Of a stretch of 64,000 bases of DNA, positions 34,350-44,500 are shown in pieces. The notes below the pieces were generated by a model that was not told the origin of the DNA, made no database searches, and saw only the letters and a program-made list of their open reading frames with translations. Both the position numbers and the translations under genes were made by a program. Source of the DNA: CAYSPG01 sp964432885. Lineage in GTDB: Bacteria; Bacteroidota; Bacteroidia; AKYH767-A; OLB10. The DNA is taken from assembly GCA_964432885.1 (NCBI GenBank), contig CAYSPG010000003.1:62001-126000 (forward strand), given 5' to 3'. Positions within the stretch are counted from its first letter, which is position 1; each line of letters starts with the position of its first letter.

Positions 34350-36227
34350 ATGAAAAAAGAAAAAACTTTTACCCCTTCATTGCAGGAAGTAAATGCAACA
34401 GTTGATACACGAAGTGCCAACAGCCGGTTCAGAAAATTGTTTGCATTTTTTGGTCCGGCATATTTGGTAAGTGTTGGTTATATGGATCCGGGTAACTGGG
34501 CTACCGACCTTGCAGGAGGAAGCCAGTTTGGATACTCCCTGTTGTGGGTTTTGTTGATGAGTAATTTAATTGCCCTTTTACTGCAAAGTTTAAGTGCAAG
34601 GCTTGGTATAGTTCGTGGCCTTGATTTGGCACAGGCCTCGCGCGAGATGTATCCACGCCCGGTAAACATAAGCCTTTATATACTTGCCGAAATTGCAATT
34701 GCTGCCTGCGACCTTGCCGAAGTGCTGGGTATGGCAATAGGATTACAACTTCTTTTTGGATTGGATTTACTTACCGGTGTATTGATAACAGTGCTTGACA
34801 CATTTGTTTTGCTTTTTCTTTTAAACCTTGGCATCCGAAAACTGGAGGCGTTTATTATCTCACTGGTTTTAATAATAGGTCTTGCATTTTTTATTGAAAT
34901 TGTTTTGGCAAAACCCCAACCGCTTGAAATTGCCACCGGATTTATTCCATCAATACCTACCAACGAAGCATTACTTATTGCTATTGGAATTATTGGGGCT
35001 ACAGTAATGCCGCACAATCTTTATCTTCATTCATCATTGGTTCAAACGCGCAGAATTGAACGCGATACCAAGAGCATACGTAAAGCCATACGCTTTAATA
35101 TAGCTGATTCGGCCATAGCACTTAACATGGCATTTTTTGTAAATGCATCTATTTTGATTTTAGCGGCAACTGTTTTTTTTAAAAATGGGATACATGAAGT
35201 TGCCGAAATTCAGGATGCACATAAACTGCTTGCACCCATGCTTGGTACACAATGGGCATCGGTGCTTTTTGCTGTTGCATTAATTGCATCTGGCCAAAGT
35301 TCAACCATTACCGGTACGCTTGCCGGGCAAATTGTGATGGAAGGATATTTAAACTTACGTATTCATCCATGGATGCGTAGGTTGCTTACACGCGCCATTG
35401 CCATTATTCCTGCATTGCTCACAATTCAAATTTCGGGCGAAGCGGGTACAGGACGACTTTTAATATTAAGCCAGGTTATACTTAGTTTACAACTTGGCTT
35501 TGCTATTGTTCCGCTTATTCATTTTGTAAGCGATAAAGAAAAGATGCGCGACTTTGTTATTAAACCATATATAAAAGCACTCGCATGGCTTTGCGCGGCC
35601 GTAATTGTTTCGTTAAATGTAAAGTTGGTTGTTGAGCAGGTAAATCAATTTCTAACTGCTGGCAGTTCGCCTGTTATACAAATTTTTGTTTTGCTTATTT
35701 GTGCACTTGCAACCATCCTTATGCTTGTTACTGTATTTTATCCCTGGGTAAGTAAAAGGAAGGCGGAAGAGAAACATATACCACATGCAACACTTTCTGA
35801 AATTATACTTGATACTTCCAAGAAATATTCTCGTGTTGCTTTGGCTCTTGATTTTAGTTCAAGTGATTTAAAAACCATTCAACATGCAGCAGCACAGGGC
35901 GGAAAGGATGCGCGCTACATGCTTATACACGTTGTAGAAACTGCAGGTGCTCTGGCATTTGGTACCGAAATTGAGGACTATGAAACGCACAAGGACATCG
36001 AAATGCTGCATAGCTATGCTGACAGGTTAAGGCAACTGGGTTATAATACCGAAGTAAAAATTGGTTTTGGCAGCCCTAAAAAATCAATTCCACAGTTGGT
36101 AAAAAGTTTTAATTCCGACTTGTTGGTGATGGGTGCGCATGGCCACTCAACGCTTAAGGACCTTGTTTTTGGAACCACCGTGGAAGCGGTAAGGCATGCT
36201 GTTAAAATTCCTGTGCTCATTGTTTAA
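34350..36227 (+). CDS. Nramp (MntH-like) divalent metal transporter fused to a UspA domain
   Basis: This 625-residue protein has an Nramp core (about residues 25-450) with about eleven helices, the metal-site motif DPGNWATD (residues 46-53) and MPHNLYLHS (about 220-228). A C-terminal universal stress protein domain (about 487-625) has YSRVALALDFS, the nucleotide-binding GAHGHST pattern and a terminal IPVLIV strand. Nramp proteins import Mn(II) or Fe(II) with protons. The Usp part may bind ATP and regulate transport, which is inference. It forms an operon with the regulator gene. Confidence 0.93.
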   Translation: MKKEKTFTPSLQEVNATVDTRSANSRFRKLFAFFGPAYLVSVGYMDPGNWATDLAGGSQFGYSLLWVLLMSNLIALLLQSLSARLGIVRGLDLAQASREMYPRPVNISLYILAEIAIAACDLAEVLGMAIGLQLLFGLDLLTGVLITVLDTFVLLFLLNLGIRKLEAFIISLVLIIGLAFFIEIVLAKPQPLEIATGFIPSIPTNEALLIAIGIIGATVMPHNLYLHSSLVQTRRIERDTKSIRKAIRFNIADSAIALNMAFFVNASILILAATVFFKNGIHEVAEIQDAHKLLAPMLGTQWASVLFAVALIASGQSSTITGTLAGQIVMEGYLNLRIHPWMRRLLTRAIAIIPALLTIQISGEAGTGRLLILSQVILSLQLGFAIVPLIHFVSDKEKMRDFVIKPYIKALAWLCAAVIVSLNVKLVVEQVNQFLTAGSSPVIQIFVLLICALATILMLVTVFYPWVSKRKAEEKHIPHATLSEIILDTSKKYSRVALALDFSSSDLKTIQHAAAQGGKDARYMLIHVVETAGALAFGTEIEDYETHKDIEMLHSYADRLRQLGYNTEVKIGFGSPKKSIPQLVKSFNSDLLVMGAHGHSTLKDLVFGTTVEAVRHAVKIPVLIV

Positions 36228-36231
36228 TTAA

Positions 36232-36298
36232 TTAGTTATTGAGTTATTAGGTTTCTTTGTCATTTCTGTTTTACTCAATCACTCAATAACCTTATTTA
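36232..36298. repeat. Inverted word-like repeat between the Nramp gene and smpB
   Basis: AGTTATTGAGTTATTAGG and a partly complementary ACTCAATCACTCAATAACC lie about 25 nt apart, so the short gap can fold on itself. It may act as a weak terminator or belong to a dispersed family. Confidence 0.45.
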
Positions 36299-36300
36299 GT

Positions 36301-36762
36301 TTGAAAAAAGATTTTACTCCCACCACGCTTAATAAAAAAGCTTCGTTCGATTATTTTTTTGAGCAAAAATTTGAAGCTGGCATCATGCTTACCGGTACTG
36401 AGGTAAAATCAATACGAAGCGGAGGAGTAAGTTTATCCGACTCGTACTGCTTTTTTAAAAATGATGAGTTGTGGATTAAAAACATGCACATTGCTGAATA
36501 CAAGCAAGGTGGTTACGCAAACCATGTTCCCAAAGCCGAAAGAAAATTATTGCTGCATAAAAAAGAGCTTTTAAAACTTCAATCAAAAATAAAAGACAAG
36601 GGTGTAACTATTATTCCTGTTAAGGTTTTTTTTAACGAGCGCAATTTTGCCAAAGTGGAAATAGCCCTTGCGCGCGGGAAAAAAATGTTTGACAAGCGTG
36701 AAACTAAAAAAGAACAGGAAGCCAAACGTGAAATAGACAGGGCGTTAAAAAGATTTAAGTAA
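36301..36762 (+). CDS. smpB: SmpB, tmRNA-binding protein
   Basis: This 153-residue protein has the full SmpB pattern: NKKASFDYFFEQKFEAGI, LTGTEVKSIRSGGVSLSDSY, AKVEIALARGKKMFDKRE and a basic C-terminal tail. It delivers tmRNA to stalled ribosomes. It uses a TTG start at 36301, with no in-frame ATG at the right place. The upstream 70 nt hold an inverted repeat (GTTATTGAGTTATT and ACTCAATAAC). Confidence 0.95.
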   Translation: MKKDFTPTTLNKKASFDYFFEQKFEAGIMLTGTEVKSIRSGGVSLSDSYCFFKNDELWIKNMHIAEYKQGGYANHVPKAERKLLLHKKELLKLQSKIKDKGVTIIPVKVFFNERNFAKVEIALARGKKMFDKRETKKEQEAKREIDRALKRFK

Positions 36763-36798
36763 AACGCATTTGAGAAACAATTGTGCGCAAAATTTATT

Positions 36799-38280
36799 TT
36801 ATTTTCCGCTTACTCTATATAACCTAAACTGATTGTTGTTCCAAACCGGTTCGGCATAATCTGGAAAAGCGGATATAAATTTTTGTAGCCCGTTATTAGG
36901 GATGTTGGTGTACGTTATGATGTACGAAATGTTATGCTCTTTAATTTGTTGTAAAATAATTTCTGGACTTTCGTTAGGGTGGTTACTAAAAAAACTTCTT
37001 CCGGTTAACAATGCCATTGCACGGGGTTTTATAAACATAAAACGATCGGTAGTTTTGGTGGTTTCACAAATATTTTTCATTAACTCTATACAACTAAAGC
37101 GCATGGGGCCTTCAATAATTGCATTGCGGTTGCGGTAAATTTTTTGCCAGTCGTATGAATATGCAAGCAGTACCAGTGCCAGCAAACTGCCAACAGTTAT
37201 TTTTTTATTAAAGTTAAAGTGAGTAACGATTAATTTTAGCGCGGAGGTAAAATAAATAAATCCAAATGGCAAAACCGGAATTAAATACCTGAAACCACTA
37301 CCCGTATAATCATAACACAATAAAACAAACATATACACCAAACAAAAAATCTCATTTATAGAAAAATTGTTTTTTGCGCGGTAATAAAATCCCAGCAATG
37401 TAAAGCATAAAAAAAAGTTTTTAAGCAGGGTAGGCGCAAAGGCGAATGTGTTTTCCCAGTTACCAAAAAATAAATCCTGGTACACCTGCAAATAATAATA
37501 GGTGTTAAAAATAATGGTGTCAAAAATTTTGTGCATCGAAAAAATACTTAAAGGCACCGAAGCTGAATTTCCTTTAAGATCAAATAGTACATAGTTTAAT
37601 GTGTAATGAAAACCTATGGCAATTACCGGCACTAGAATTCCGAACTGCAACAACTGCTTATTCTTGAACATATTTTTTTGTGAAACGGCAAGCCTCAATT
37701 CGTTTAGCGCTGTAGCTATGATAAACGAAATTCCCACCATACGAATACTTATTAAGTAACCGGCTATTAATCCTAAAACAATTGCAGTTGCTATATTTTT
37801 ACCAGCATTAAGGTAAACTACAAAAGCCAGCAATAAAAAACATGCAAACGGAACATCCGACACAATTTCGGTTTTAAAATTCAGCATCCATGGATTTGCA
37901 ATTAAAATAAATGAAAGAATAAATGCTTGCCAATGCTGCATATAGTTTTTAATAAACAAAAACATCAGTAAGAAGAAAAGCACAAAAAAGAATGTGATAA
38001 AATAGGAGAACGCAATAAAATCTAATCCAAAAAAATAATATACCGGTGCAAGCAACAGCGGAAATCCCGACATATAAGCAGGTGGGCTTAATACCGCAAA
38101 CCGTTCGTTAAAAATATAGCCAGTTTCGGTTTGTGAAATTCCTTCGGCAATATTTTTTGCCTGATGTATGTATTGCGCAAAATCATCACCCCACTCATGG
38201 CTGTTTTTTACATTGATAAAAAAAAGCGGTATGCAGCACAGTAGCAAAATCCAAAATAAAAAATTCTTTTTTAAAAACAT
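36799..38280 (-). CDS. Polytopic membrane glycosyltransferase, GT39/ArnT-like
   Basis: This 493-residue protein has about eleven hydrophobic helices. The first periplasmic loop carries the acidic motif HEWGDDFAQYI followed by LSPPAYMSGFPLLLAPVYYFFG, the usual shape of GT-C dolichyl- or undecaprenyl-phosphate-dependent glycosyltransferases. The soluble C-terminal part (about 400-493) is mixed alpha/beta. The substrate is unknown. The gene's start at 38280 lies just before a 133 bp palindromic element. Confidence 0.75.
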   Translation of the reverse strand: MFLKKNFLFWILLLCCIPLFFINVKNSHEWGDDFAQYIHQAKNIAEGISQTETGYIFNERFAVLSPPAYMSGFPLLLAPVYYFFGLDFIAFSYFITFFFVLFFLLMFLFIKNYMQHWQAFILSFILIANPWMLNFKTEIVSDVPFACFLLLAFVVYLNAGKNIATAIVLGLIAGYLISIRMVGISFIIATALNELRLAVSQKNMFKNKQLLQFGILVPVIAIGFHYTLNYVLFDLKGNSASVPLSIFSMHKIFDTIIFNTYYYLQVYQDLFFGNWENTFAFAPTLLKNFFLCFTLLGFYYRAKNNFSINEIFCLVYMFVLLCYDYTGSGFRYLIPVLPFGFIYFTSALKLIVTHFNFNKKITVGSLLALVLLAYSYDWQKIYRNRNAIIEGPMRFSCIELMKNICETTKTTDRFMFIKPRAMALLTGRSFFSNHPNESPEIILQQIKEHNISYIITYTNIPNNGLQKFISAFPDYAEPVWNNNQFRLYRVSGK

Positions 38281-38307
38281 TTTAGGATAAATATATTTTC
38301 AATTTTT

Positions 38308-38440
38308 AGATTCCTCACTTCGTTCGGAATGACAAGTTGTGTTCGGTATTTATCGGGAGAGAGCGGGGGCGGCAAAGCCGCCCCCGCTCTCTCCCGCTGT
38401 TTTAATTAATTTCTGTCATTCCGAACGAAGTGAGGAATCT
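38308..38440. repeat. 133 bp nested palindromic element
   Basis: The outer arms are a perfect 27 bp inverted repeat (38308-38334 and 38414-38440). Inside is a second, GC-rich perfect inverted repeat with 20 bp arms (38354-38373 and 38377-38396) and a 3 nt loop. The GC-rich core contrasts strongly with its AT-rich surroundings. It sits between divergent genes, so it is not placed as a terminator for either. No coding capacity was seen in the rest of the 38281-38610 gap. Confidence 0.9.
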
Positions 38441-38610
38441 TTTATTTAACTAGTAGTTTCTGTTCCGAACATATTGAGGATTATTTTGCACAAGGAGCAT
38501 GACGTTTTTAAATTCATTATTTGCCAAAACTACCCGTGCACAAATGTTGTTTATTTTTACACAAGCAACAATTTTACAAATTATTTCAACTTCTGTTTAA
38601 CTACACTACA

Positions 38611-39096
38611 ATGAATCGTGTTGAATCAAAAACCTCGTACGAACTTTATAATAGCATTGATGAACTACCTGCTGATTTTAAAAACTTAATGCTTAAAGCG
38701 CTCAAGGCTACCAAAACGGCTTACGCCCCTTACTCAAATTATTTTGTGGGCGCAGCAGTGCTACTTGAAAATGGAAGTATTATAGAGGGCAGCAATCAGG
38801 AAAATGCCGCCTATCCATCAGGCTTATGTGCCGAGCGTGTGGCAGTCTTTGCCGCAGGTGCTCACAATCCTGATGTAAAAATTAAAGCCATTGCCGTAGC
38901 AGCTTTTAAAGGAAAAAAAACCGAACCCGAAGCAGTAAGCCCTTGTGGTGATTGCCGACAGGTAATGGCAGAGTATGAGCACCGGTATAAATCAGGCATA
39001 CGATTAATAATGCAGGCCGAGGGCGGAAAAATTATTGTGCTTGATAACGTAAAATCACTGTTGCCTTTTATGTTTAATGCTGATAATTTGATGTAG
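38611..39096 (+). CDS. cdd: Cytidine deaminase
   Basis: This protein of about 161 residues has the zinc deaminase motifs CAERVAVFAAG (with the catalytic C-A-E arrangement) and PCGDCRQVM. The substrate loop YSNYFVGAAVLLENG is also present. It deaminates cytidine and deoxycytidine to uridine forms in pyrimidine salvage. The frame opens at 38521, but the ATG at 38611 (MNRVESKTSYELY) gives the family's usual length. It lies 45 nt before pdhA. Confidence 0.92.
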   Translation: MNRVESKTSYELYNSIDELPADFKNLMLKALKATKTAYAPYSNYFVGAAVLLENGSIIEGSNQENAAYPSGLCAERVAVFAAGAHNPDVKIKAIAVAAFKGKKTEPEAVSPCGDCRQVMAEYEHRYKSGIRLIMQAEGGKIIVLDNVKSLLPFMFNADNLM

Positions 39097-39117
39097 AATT
39101 TTCAACCTCAATTATTT

Positions 39118-39125
39118 TATTTTTG
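39118..39125 (+). promoter_or_regulatory. TAnnTTTG box upstream of pdhA
   Basis: TATTTTTG matches the -7 consensus and lies 16 nt before ATG 39142. No convincing -33 element was seen at normal spacing. Confidence 0.35.
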
Positions 39126-39141
39126 CACTCAAACTATTCTT

Positions 39142-40140
39142 ATGGCTAAGTCAAAATTTGGAAAAGAAACGTATTTAAAATGGTATGAAGACATGCTGCT
39201 TATGCGCAGGTTTGAAGAGCGCGCAGGGCAACTATACGGTATGCAAAAAATAAAAGGCTTTTGTCATTTGTATATTGGGCAGGAAGCTATTGTTGCCGGT
39301 GCCATGAGTGTGCTGCAAAAAGATGATAACATGATTACCGCTTACCGCGACCACGCACATGCACTGGGCAAAGGCACCAGTGCACGTGCAGTTATGGCCG
39401 AACTTTTTGCAAAGGCCACCGGCTGCAGCAAAGGCAAAGGCGGCAGCATGCACATGTTTGATGGCGCCAATCGTTTTTTTGGCGGACACGGTATTGTGGG
39501 CGGACAAATTCCGTTGGGTGCAGGAATAGCTTTTGCTGAAAATTATTTAGGTACAAAAAATGTTACGACTTGTTATATGGGTGATGGTGCCGTTAGGCAA
39601 GGCGCATTGCACGAAGCGTTTAATATGGCCATGCTTTGGAAACTGCCTGTAATTTTTGTGATTGAAAACAATAATTACGCCATGGGTACTTCAGTTGAAC
39701 GTACAAGCAACGTTCACGATTTATATAAAATAGGCTCAGCATACGACATGCCTTCCGAGCCTGTGGATGCAATGACAGTGGAGGATGTTCACCTTGCGAT
39801 GGAAAAAGCATACAAACATGCACAAGACGGAAAAGGCCCATATCTTTTAGAGATGAACACCTATCGCTACAAAGGCCATTCAATGAGCGACCCTGCCAAG
39901 TATCGCACCAAAGAAGAAGTAGAAAGTTACAAAGCGCAAGACCCTATTGAAAAGGTATTAAAAACAATTCGCGAAAAAAAATATGCAAGCGATGCGGAGA
40001 TAGAAAAAATAAATCAGCGTGTAAACGATGTGGTTGAAGACAGTGTAAAGTTTGCCGAAGAATCACCATACCCTGATGCTGACGAATTGTTTAAAGATGT
40101 GTATGACCAAAGTGATTATCCGTATATAATAGAGGATTAA
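39142..40140 (+). CDS. pdhA: Pyruvate dehydrogenase E1 component, alpha subunit
   Basis: This 332-residue protein shows the E1-alpha pattern: MLLMRRFEERAGQLYGMQKI, GFCHLYIGQEA, KGGSMHMF, the thiamine diphosphate motif MGDGAVRQGALHEAFNMA with ENNNYAMGTS, and RYKGHSMSDPAKYR. With E1-beta it decarboxylates pyruvate and transfers the acetyl group to lipoyl-E2. E2 follows about 105 nt downstream, but no E1-beta gene is present in the window. Confidence 0.95.
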   Translation: MAKSKFGKETYLKWYEDMLLMRRFEERAGQLYGMQKIKGFCHLYIGQEAIVAGAMSVLQKDDNMITAYRDHAHALGKGTSARAVMAELFAKATGCSKGKGGSMHMFDGANRFFGGHGIVGGQIPLGAGIAFAENYLGTKNVTTCYMGDGAVRQGALHEAFNMAMLWKLPVIFVIENNNYAMGTSVERTSNVHDLYKIGSAYDMPSEPVDAMTVEDVHLAMEKAYKHAQDGKGPYLLEMNTYRYKGHSMSDPAKYRTKEEVESYKAQDPIEKVLKTIREKKYASDAEIEKINQRVNDVVEDSVKFAEESPYPDADELFKDVYDQSDYPYIIED

Positions 40141-40150
40141 AAAAATTACA

Positions 40151-40238
40151 CAGTTTGCAATTTGCATTTAGCAATGGTTTAAAAAATTGTAATGCGAATT
40201 ATAAATAAGCGTAACTGCAAACTGTAAATTGCAAACAA
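40151..40238. repeat. Inverted word-like repeat between pdhA and the E2 gene
   Basis: GTTTGCAATTTGCA (from 40153) and its near-complement ending TAAATTGCAAAC (to 40236) flank a 50 nt centre. This fills the whole spacer between the two genes and may fold in the mRNA. Confidence 0.55.
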
Positions 40239-40245
40239 AAAAAAC

Positions 40246-41520
40246 ATGGCTGAAGTAGTAAGAATGCCCAAAATGAGCGATACCATGACAGAAGGCGTGG
40301 TAGCTAAATGGCACAAAAAAATTGGTGATACCATAAAGAGTGGCGACCTTGTTGCTGAAATTGAGACCGACAAAGCAACAATGGAATTTGAATCATATCA
40401 AAACGGAACACTCCTTTATATTGGAGTGCAGGAGGGTAAAGGAGCACCTGTTGATTCAATACTTGCCATACTTGGGAAAGCAGGCGAAGATTTTCAATCT
40501 CTTTTAAAAGAAGAGCAAACAAAAACTCCTGAGAAAAAAACCGAAACAAAAGTTGAAACAAAAAAAGAAGAAGTAAAACCTGTTGCGCAAGTTACAATAG
40601 CAACACCAACTATTACGCAGTCCGCATCCCTCTCCCATTCGGGGAGAGAAGGAGAGGGGCTTCGAATCAAAGCCTCTCCACTCGCAAAACGCATGGCCGG
40701 TGAAAAAGGAATTGACCTAACGATGCTTAAAGGCAGTGGCGATAACGGGCGTGTTGTAAAAAGAGATATTGACTGGTTTAAGCCGGGTTCATTTGTAGCA
40801 GGTGCTGCCACAAATTTTGTTGGTAAGGAAAGTTTTGAAGAGTTTCCTGTTTCGCAAATGCGCAAAACCATTGCACGCAGATTAAGTGAAAGTAAATTTA
40901 CAGCTCCGCATTTTTATCTTACCATGGATATTGTTATGGACAATTGTGTAAGTGCGCGCGAAAGCATCAATCAATCCATGCAGTTGAAAATTTCGTTTAA
41001 CGATTTTGTAATTAAAGCGGTTGCAGCTTCTCTCAAGCAACACCCCAAAGTAAATTCATCATGGCTTGGTGATGTTATTCGGGTTAACCATCACATACAT
41101 GTTGGTGTAGCCGTTGCCGTTGATGAGGGATTGCTTGTTCCTGTAGTACGATTTGCCGATGGCAAAACGCTTTCGCAAATAAATGCCGAAGTAAAACAGT
41201 ATGCTCAAAAAGCAAAAGATAAAAAACTACAACCATCAGATTGGGAAGGAAACACATTTACCGTTTCAAATCTTGGTATGTTTGATATTGAAGAATTCAC
41301 AGCCATTATAAATCCACCTGATGCATGTATACTTGCCGTAGGAGCCATTAAGCAAACGCCTGTTGTAAAAAACGGAAATGTAGTTGCAGGTAATGTAATG
41401 CGTGTAACCTTAAGCTGCGACCACCGCGTGGTTGACGGTGTAACCGGAAGCAAATTTTTGCAGACGCTAAAAGGGTTTTTGGAAAACCCAGTGGTGCTTT
41501 TGGGGCAGGGAGTTATTTAA
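40246..41520 (+). CDS. Dihydrolipoamide acetyltransferase (E2) of pyruvate dehydrogenase
   Basis: This 424-residue E2 has one N-terminal lipoyl domain with Lys43 in ETDKATMEF and a flexible linker. A peripheral subunit-binding domain follows (IKASPLAKRMAGEKGIDL, GDNGRVVKRD), then the catalytic domain ending with the active-site DHRVVDG (His393). It moves acetyl groups to CoA. The linker before the subunit-binding domain contains an in-frame hairpin repeat (40626-40661). It is paired with pdhA. Other acyl-transferase E2 identities are less likely because of this context. Confidence 0.93.
   Translation: MAEVVRMPKMSDTMTEGVVAKWHKKIGDTIKSGDLVAEIETDKATMEFESYQNGTLLYIGVQEGKGAPVDSILAILGKAGEDFQSLLKEEQTKTPEKKTETKVETKKEEVKPVAQVTIATPTITQSASLSHSGREGEGLRIKASPLAKRMAGEKGIDLTMLKGSGDNGRVVKRDIDWFKPGSFVAGAATNFVGKESFEEFPVSQMRKTIARRLSESKFTAPHFYLTMDIVMDNCVSARESINQSMQLKISFNDFVIKAVAASLKQHPKVNSSWLGDVIRVNHHIHVGVAVAVDEGLLVPVVRFADGKTLSQINAEVKQYAQKAKDKKLQPSDWEGNTFTVSNLGMFDIEEFTAIINPPDACILAVGAIKQTPVVKNGNVVAGNVMRVTLSCDHRVVDGVTGSKFLQTLKGFLENPVVLLGQGVI
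40626..40661 (+). repeat. Hairpin repeat copy 5, in frame inside the E2 linker
   Basis: The core CCCTCTCCCATTCGGGGAGAG is followed by AAGGAGAGGGGC. It is read in frame as SLSHSGREGEGL in the flexible linker of E2, where an insertion should be harmless. Confidence 0.75.
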
Positions 41521-41572
41521 AAAAAAGTGATTTTTATTCTGACAACTTTGTAAGTTGCAGCGCTGTTAGTTA

Positions 41573-44500
41573 CTACCTAACCAGCGTAACTCTGCCCTTA
41601 AGCGTATGAGGTTTGTCAAACATATCGCGCACACGCACGCTATATACATAAACACCTTGTGGACAGGCAAGGCCGCGATTGTTTTCATAACCGTTCCACT
41701 TTTCGTTTAACGATTTGCCTTCAAAAATTTTATTTCCCCAGCGGTTATAAATATCCATTTCTAACGAAGTAATTCCAAATCCTACTGCAGAAAACAAATC
41801 ATTTTTTCCATCAGCATTGGGTGTAAATGCATTTGGAATGTAGAGGGTAAATGCACCTGTAATTACCACTTCGCCATACGTGGTGTCAACACAACCGTGA
41901 TTGGTTGTGGTAATTAATGTTACATTATAAGTGCCGGTATCCTGATAAACGTTTGAAGGATTTGATTGTGATGAAAAATTACCGTCTCCAAAATTCCAAA
42001 ACCAATGGGAAGCAAGTGTACTTTGGTCAATAAAGTTTATTTCGGCATCCAGAATGGTGGTTGTGGTTGGGCTTGCACTAAACGATGCAGTTGGTAAAGG
42101 ATAAACATGTATTGCATCGTAAAGAGTAAGCGAATCGGTACATTGTTCAGGTGTAGTTACAACCAGAGTAACATCATAAATCCCACTTTGAGTAAATATG
42201 TGTTGTGTTTCAAATTCACTCGAAGTAGTTCCATCACCAAGGTTCCAGTTCCAAACAGAGTTAGGAGGTGTAACGGTTTGGTTAAGGTAATCTACAGTAA
42301 GCGGTATGCATCCTTCATCCGGAATTACCGAAAAGTTAACATCAGGAAGCGGATTAACGTGCACATTTGCTGATGCACTTGCAGGTAATACGGTACAATT
42401 ATCCGTAATAGTTACCGTATAGGTGGTATTTACTACCGGGCTAACATTTACACCGTGTGAATTTGCGCTTACAGGACTCCAGCTAAAATAATAGGGGCCG
42501 CCATTTCCGCCTGACGGACTCGAAATCAAATAAACACTTTCTCCTTCGCAAATGGTATCGCCTGCAGAAATACTTACATTTAAAGGAGGATGCACAAATA
42601 CTTGTGAAATGGCAATGTTAGATAAACATCCATTGGTGTCGGTGGCTTGCACACTGTAGTTTGTAGTTATTGATGGCGAAATCGAAATGGAGTTAAGCGT
42701 TTGCCCGTTATTCCATAAATAATTAAACACACCATTGCCACCTGTTGCGCTACAATTAAGTACAGCTTGCTGGCCTATGCAGATAGTATCGGTTGGTGTG
42801 GCAGATATAATAACTGAATCGGGCTGGGTAACAAGCAGCGCTGATTGTTTAGTACAGTTGTGTGCATCAGTAATTGTTGCCGTATAATTTCCGGCAGTTA
42901 AATTAATAAGGTTGGCCGAAGTGCTGCCGGTATTCCATAAGTAGGTGTATGGAGTTACACCTCCTGAAATCTGTAGTTGAACAGATGCATTGTTGTATCC
43001 ATAACACGAGGCGTTTGAAATGGTGCCGTAAAAAGTTAATGCAGAGGGAGAGGCAATGGTATCACTCAACTCAAAAGTACATCCGTTATTATCTGTAATC
43101 AAAACATTGTATATGCCAGTTGGCAATGAATCAATAATTTGGGTGGTGTCACCCGAACCATACCAATAAAAAGTATAAGGAGGATAACCTCCTGAAGGAT
43201 TAACCGTAATGGAAGCATCGCTTCCGCCAAAACAGTTTACATCAACGCTTTGGGCTTGTGCAAGTACGGGTGTTGGGTCGGTAATGTTTATATAGTATAC
43301 AAGGATGCAATTTTGTGCATCAGTAATTGTTACTGTATAATTTCCTGCACTTAAATTTGATGCATAATTGGTGTTGCTTGCAACAGGGCTCCATTGGTAC
43401 GAATATGCCGCAGTACCACCGCTAACAGTAACGGTTGCACTTGCATTTGCACTTCCGGCACACGATGCATTGGTTGCATTGTGTGTGGCGGCAAGTGCCT
43501 GCGGTTGAGTAAGTGTTGCTGAATCGCTATGCGTACAAAGGTTTTGGTCGGTAATTGTATAAATGTAGGTACCTGCAGCAAGGTTTAATAAACCAAAGTC
43601 ATTGGTTACACCGTTGCTCCAGACAATTGAATAGATTGGGGTTCCGCCAAGAGGAGAAACTGTAATTGAACCATTATTTGAATTGAAACAGGAAAGGTTG
43701 GATGCTGTTTTTGAAGAAGTAAGCTGGTAAGGCTGTGTAATGGTGGTATGTATCGTATCAAAACATCCATTCGTATCAATAACATAAATAATGTAATTGT
43801 TTTTTACCAGTCCTGTAAATTGATTAGATGTTTGCGTGGTTACAAGCCCGTTTATTGAATAGTTTAAAATTCCGTTTCCACCTGCAGCAGTTACAGTTAG
43901 TGTACCGTTGTTACCACCATAACAACTTACATTGGTATGCGAAACATTAATCATCTGAGGCCCCGCTAAATCAATTAATGAAACAGGCAAATAGGTTTTA
44001 CACCCGTTGGCATCTTTTACCAAAATATGGTAGTTTCCTTCGTTAAGGTTTTGATAATAAGTGGTCGCAGTAAACGTAGTTCCACTGTCAACAGAAAATA
44101 AAAAGGGTGTGATGCCTCCTGTGCCACTTACTGTAAAATTGCCATTGTTGTAACTGCATGTTTCGTTAGTTATCGAAACATTTAATTGCAATGAATCGGG
44201 TTGATTAATGGTAACAATAGAATCACTTAAACAATTATTTTGGTCTTTAATAAAAATATGATAAGTGCCTGATGTCAAAGAATCAAAAAGATTTGATGAC
44301 TGATAAGTTATGCCATTATCAATGCTGTATGTAATAACGCCAACACCACCTGATGCGCCAATGGTAATTTTTCCAAGTGCATCGCCATAACATTTGTTGT
44401 GTACAAGTGCAACAGCGTTTACCGATGGAGCAAGCAAATTGGTAACAGTTACATTTTGTGCCACAACACATCCGTTGGCATCTTTTACCACAATTTGATA

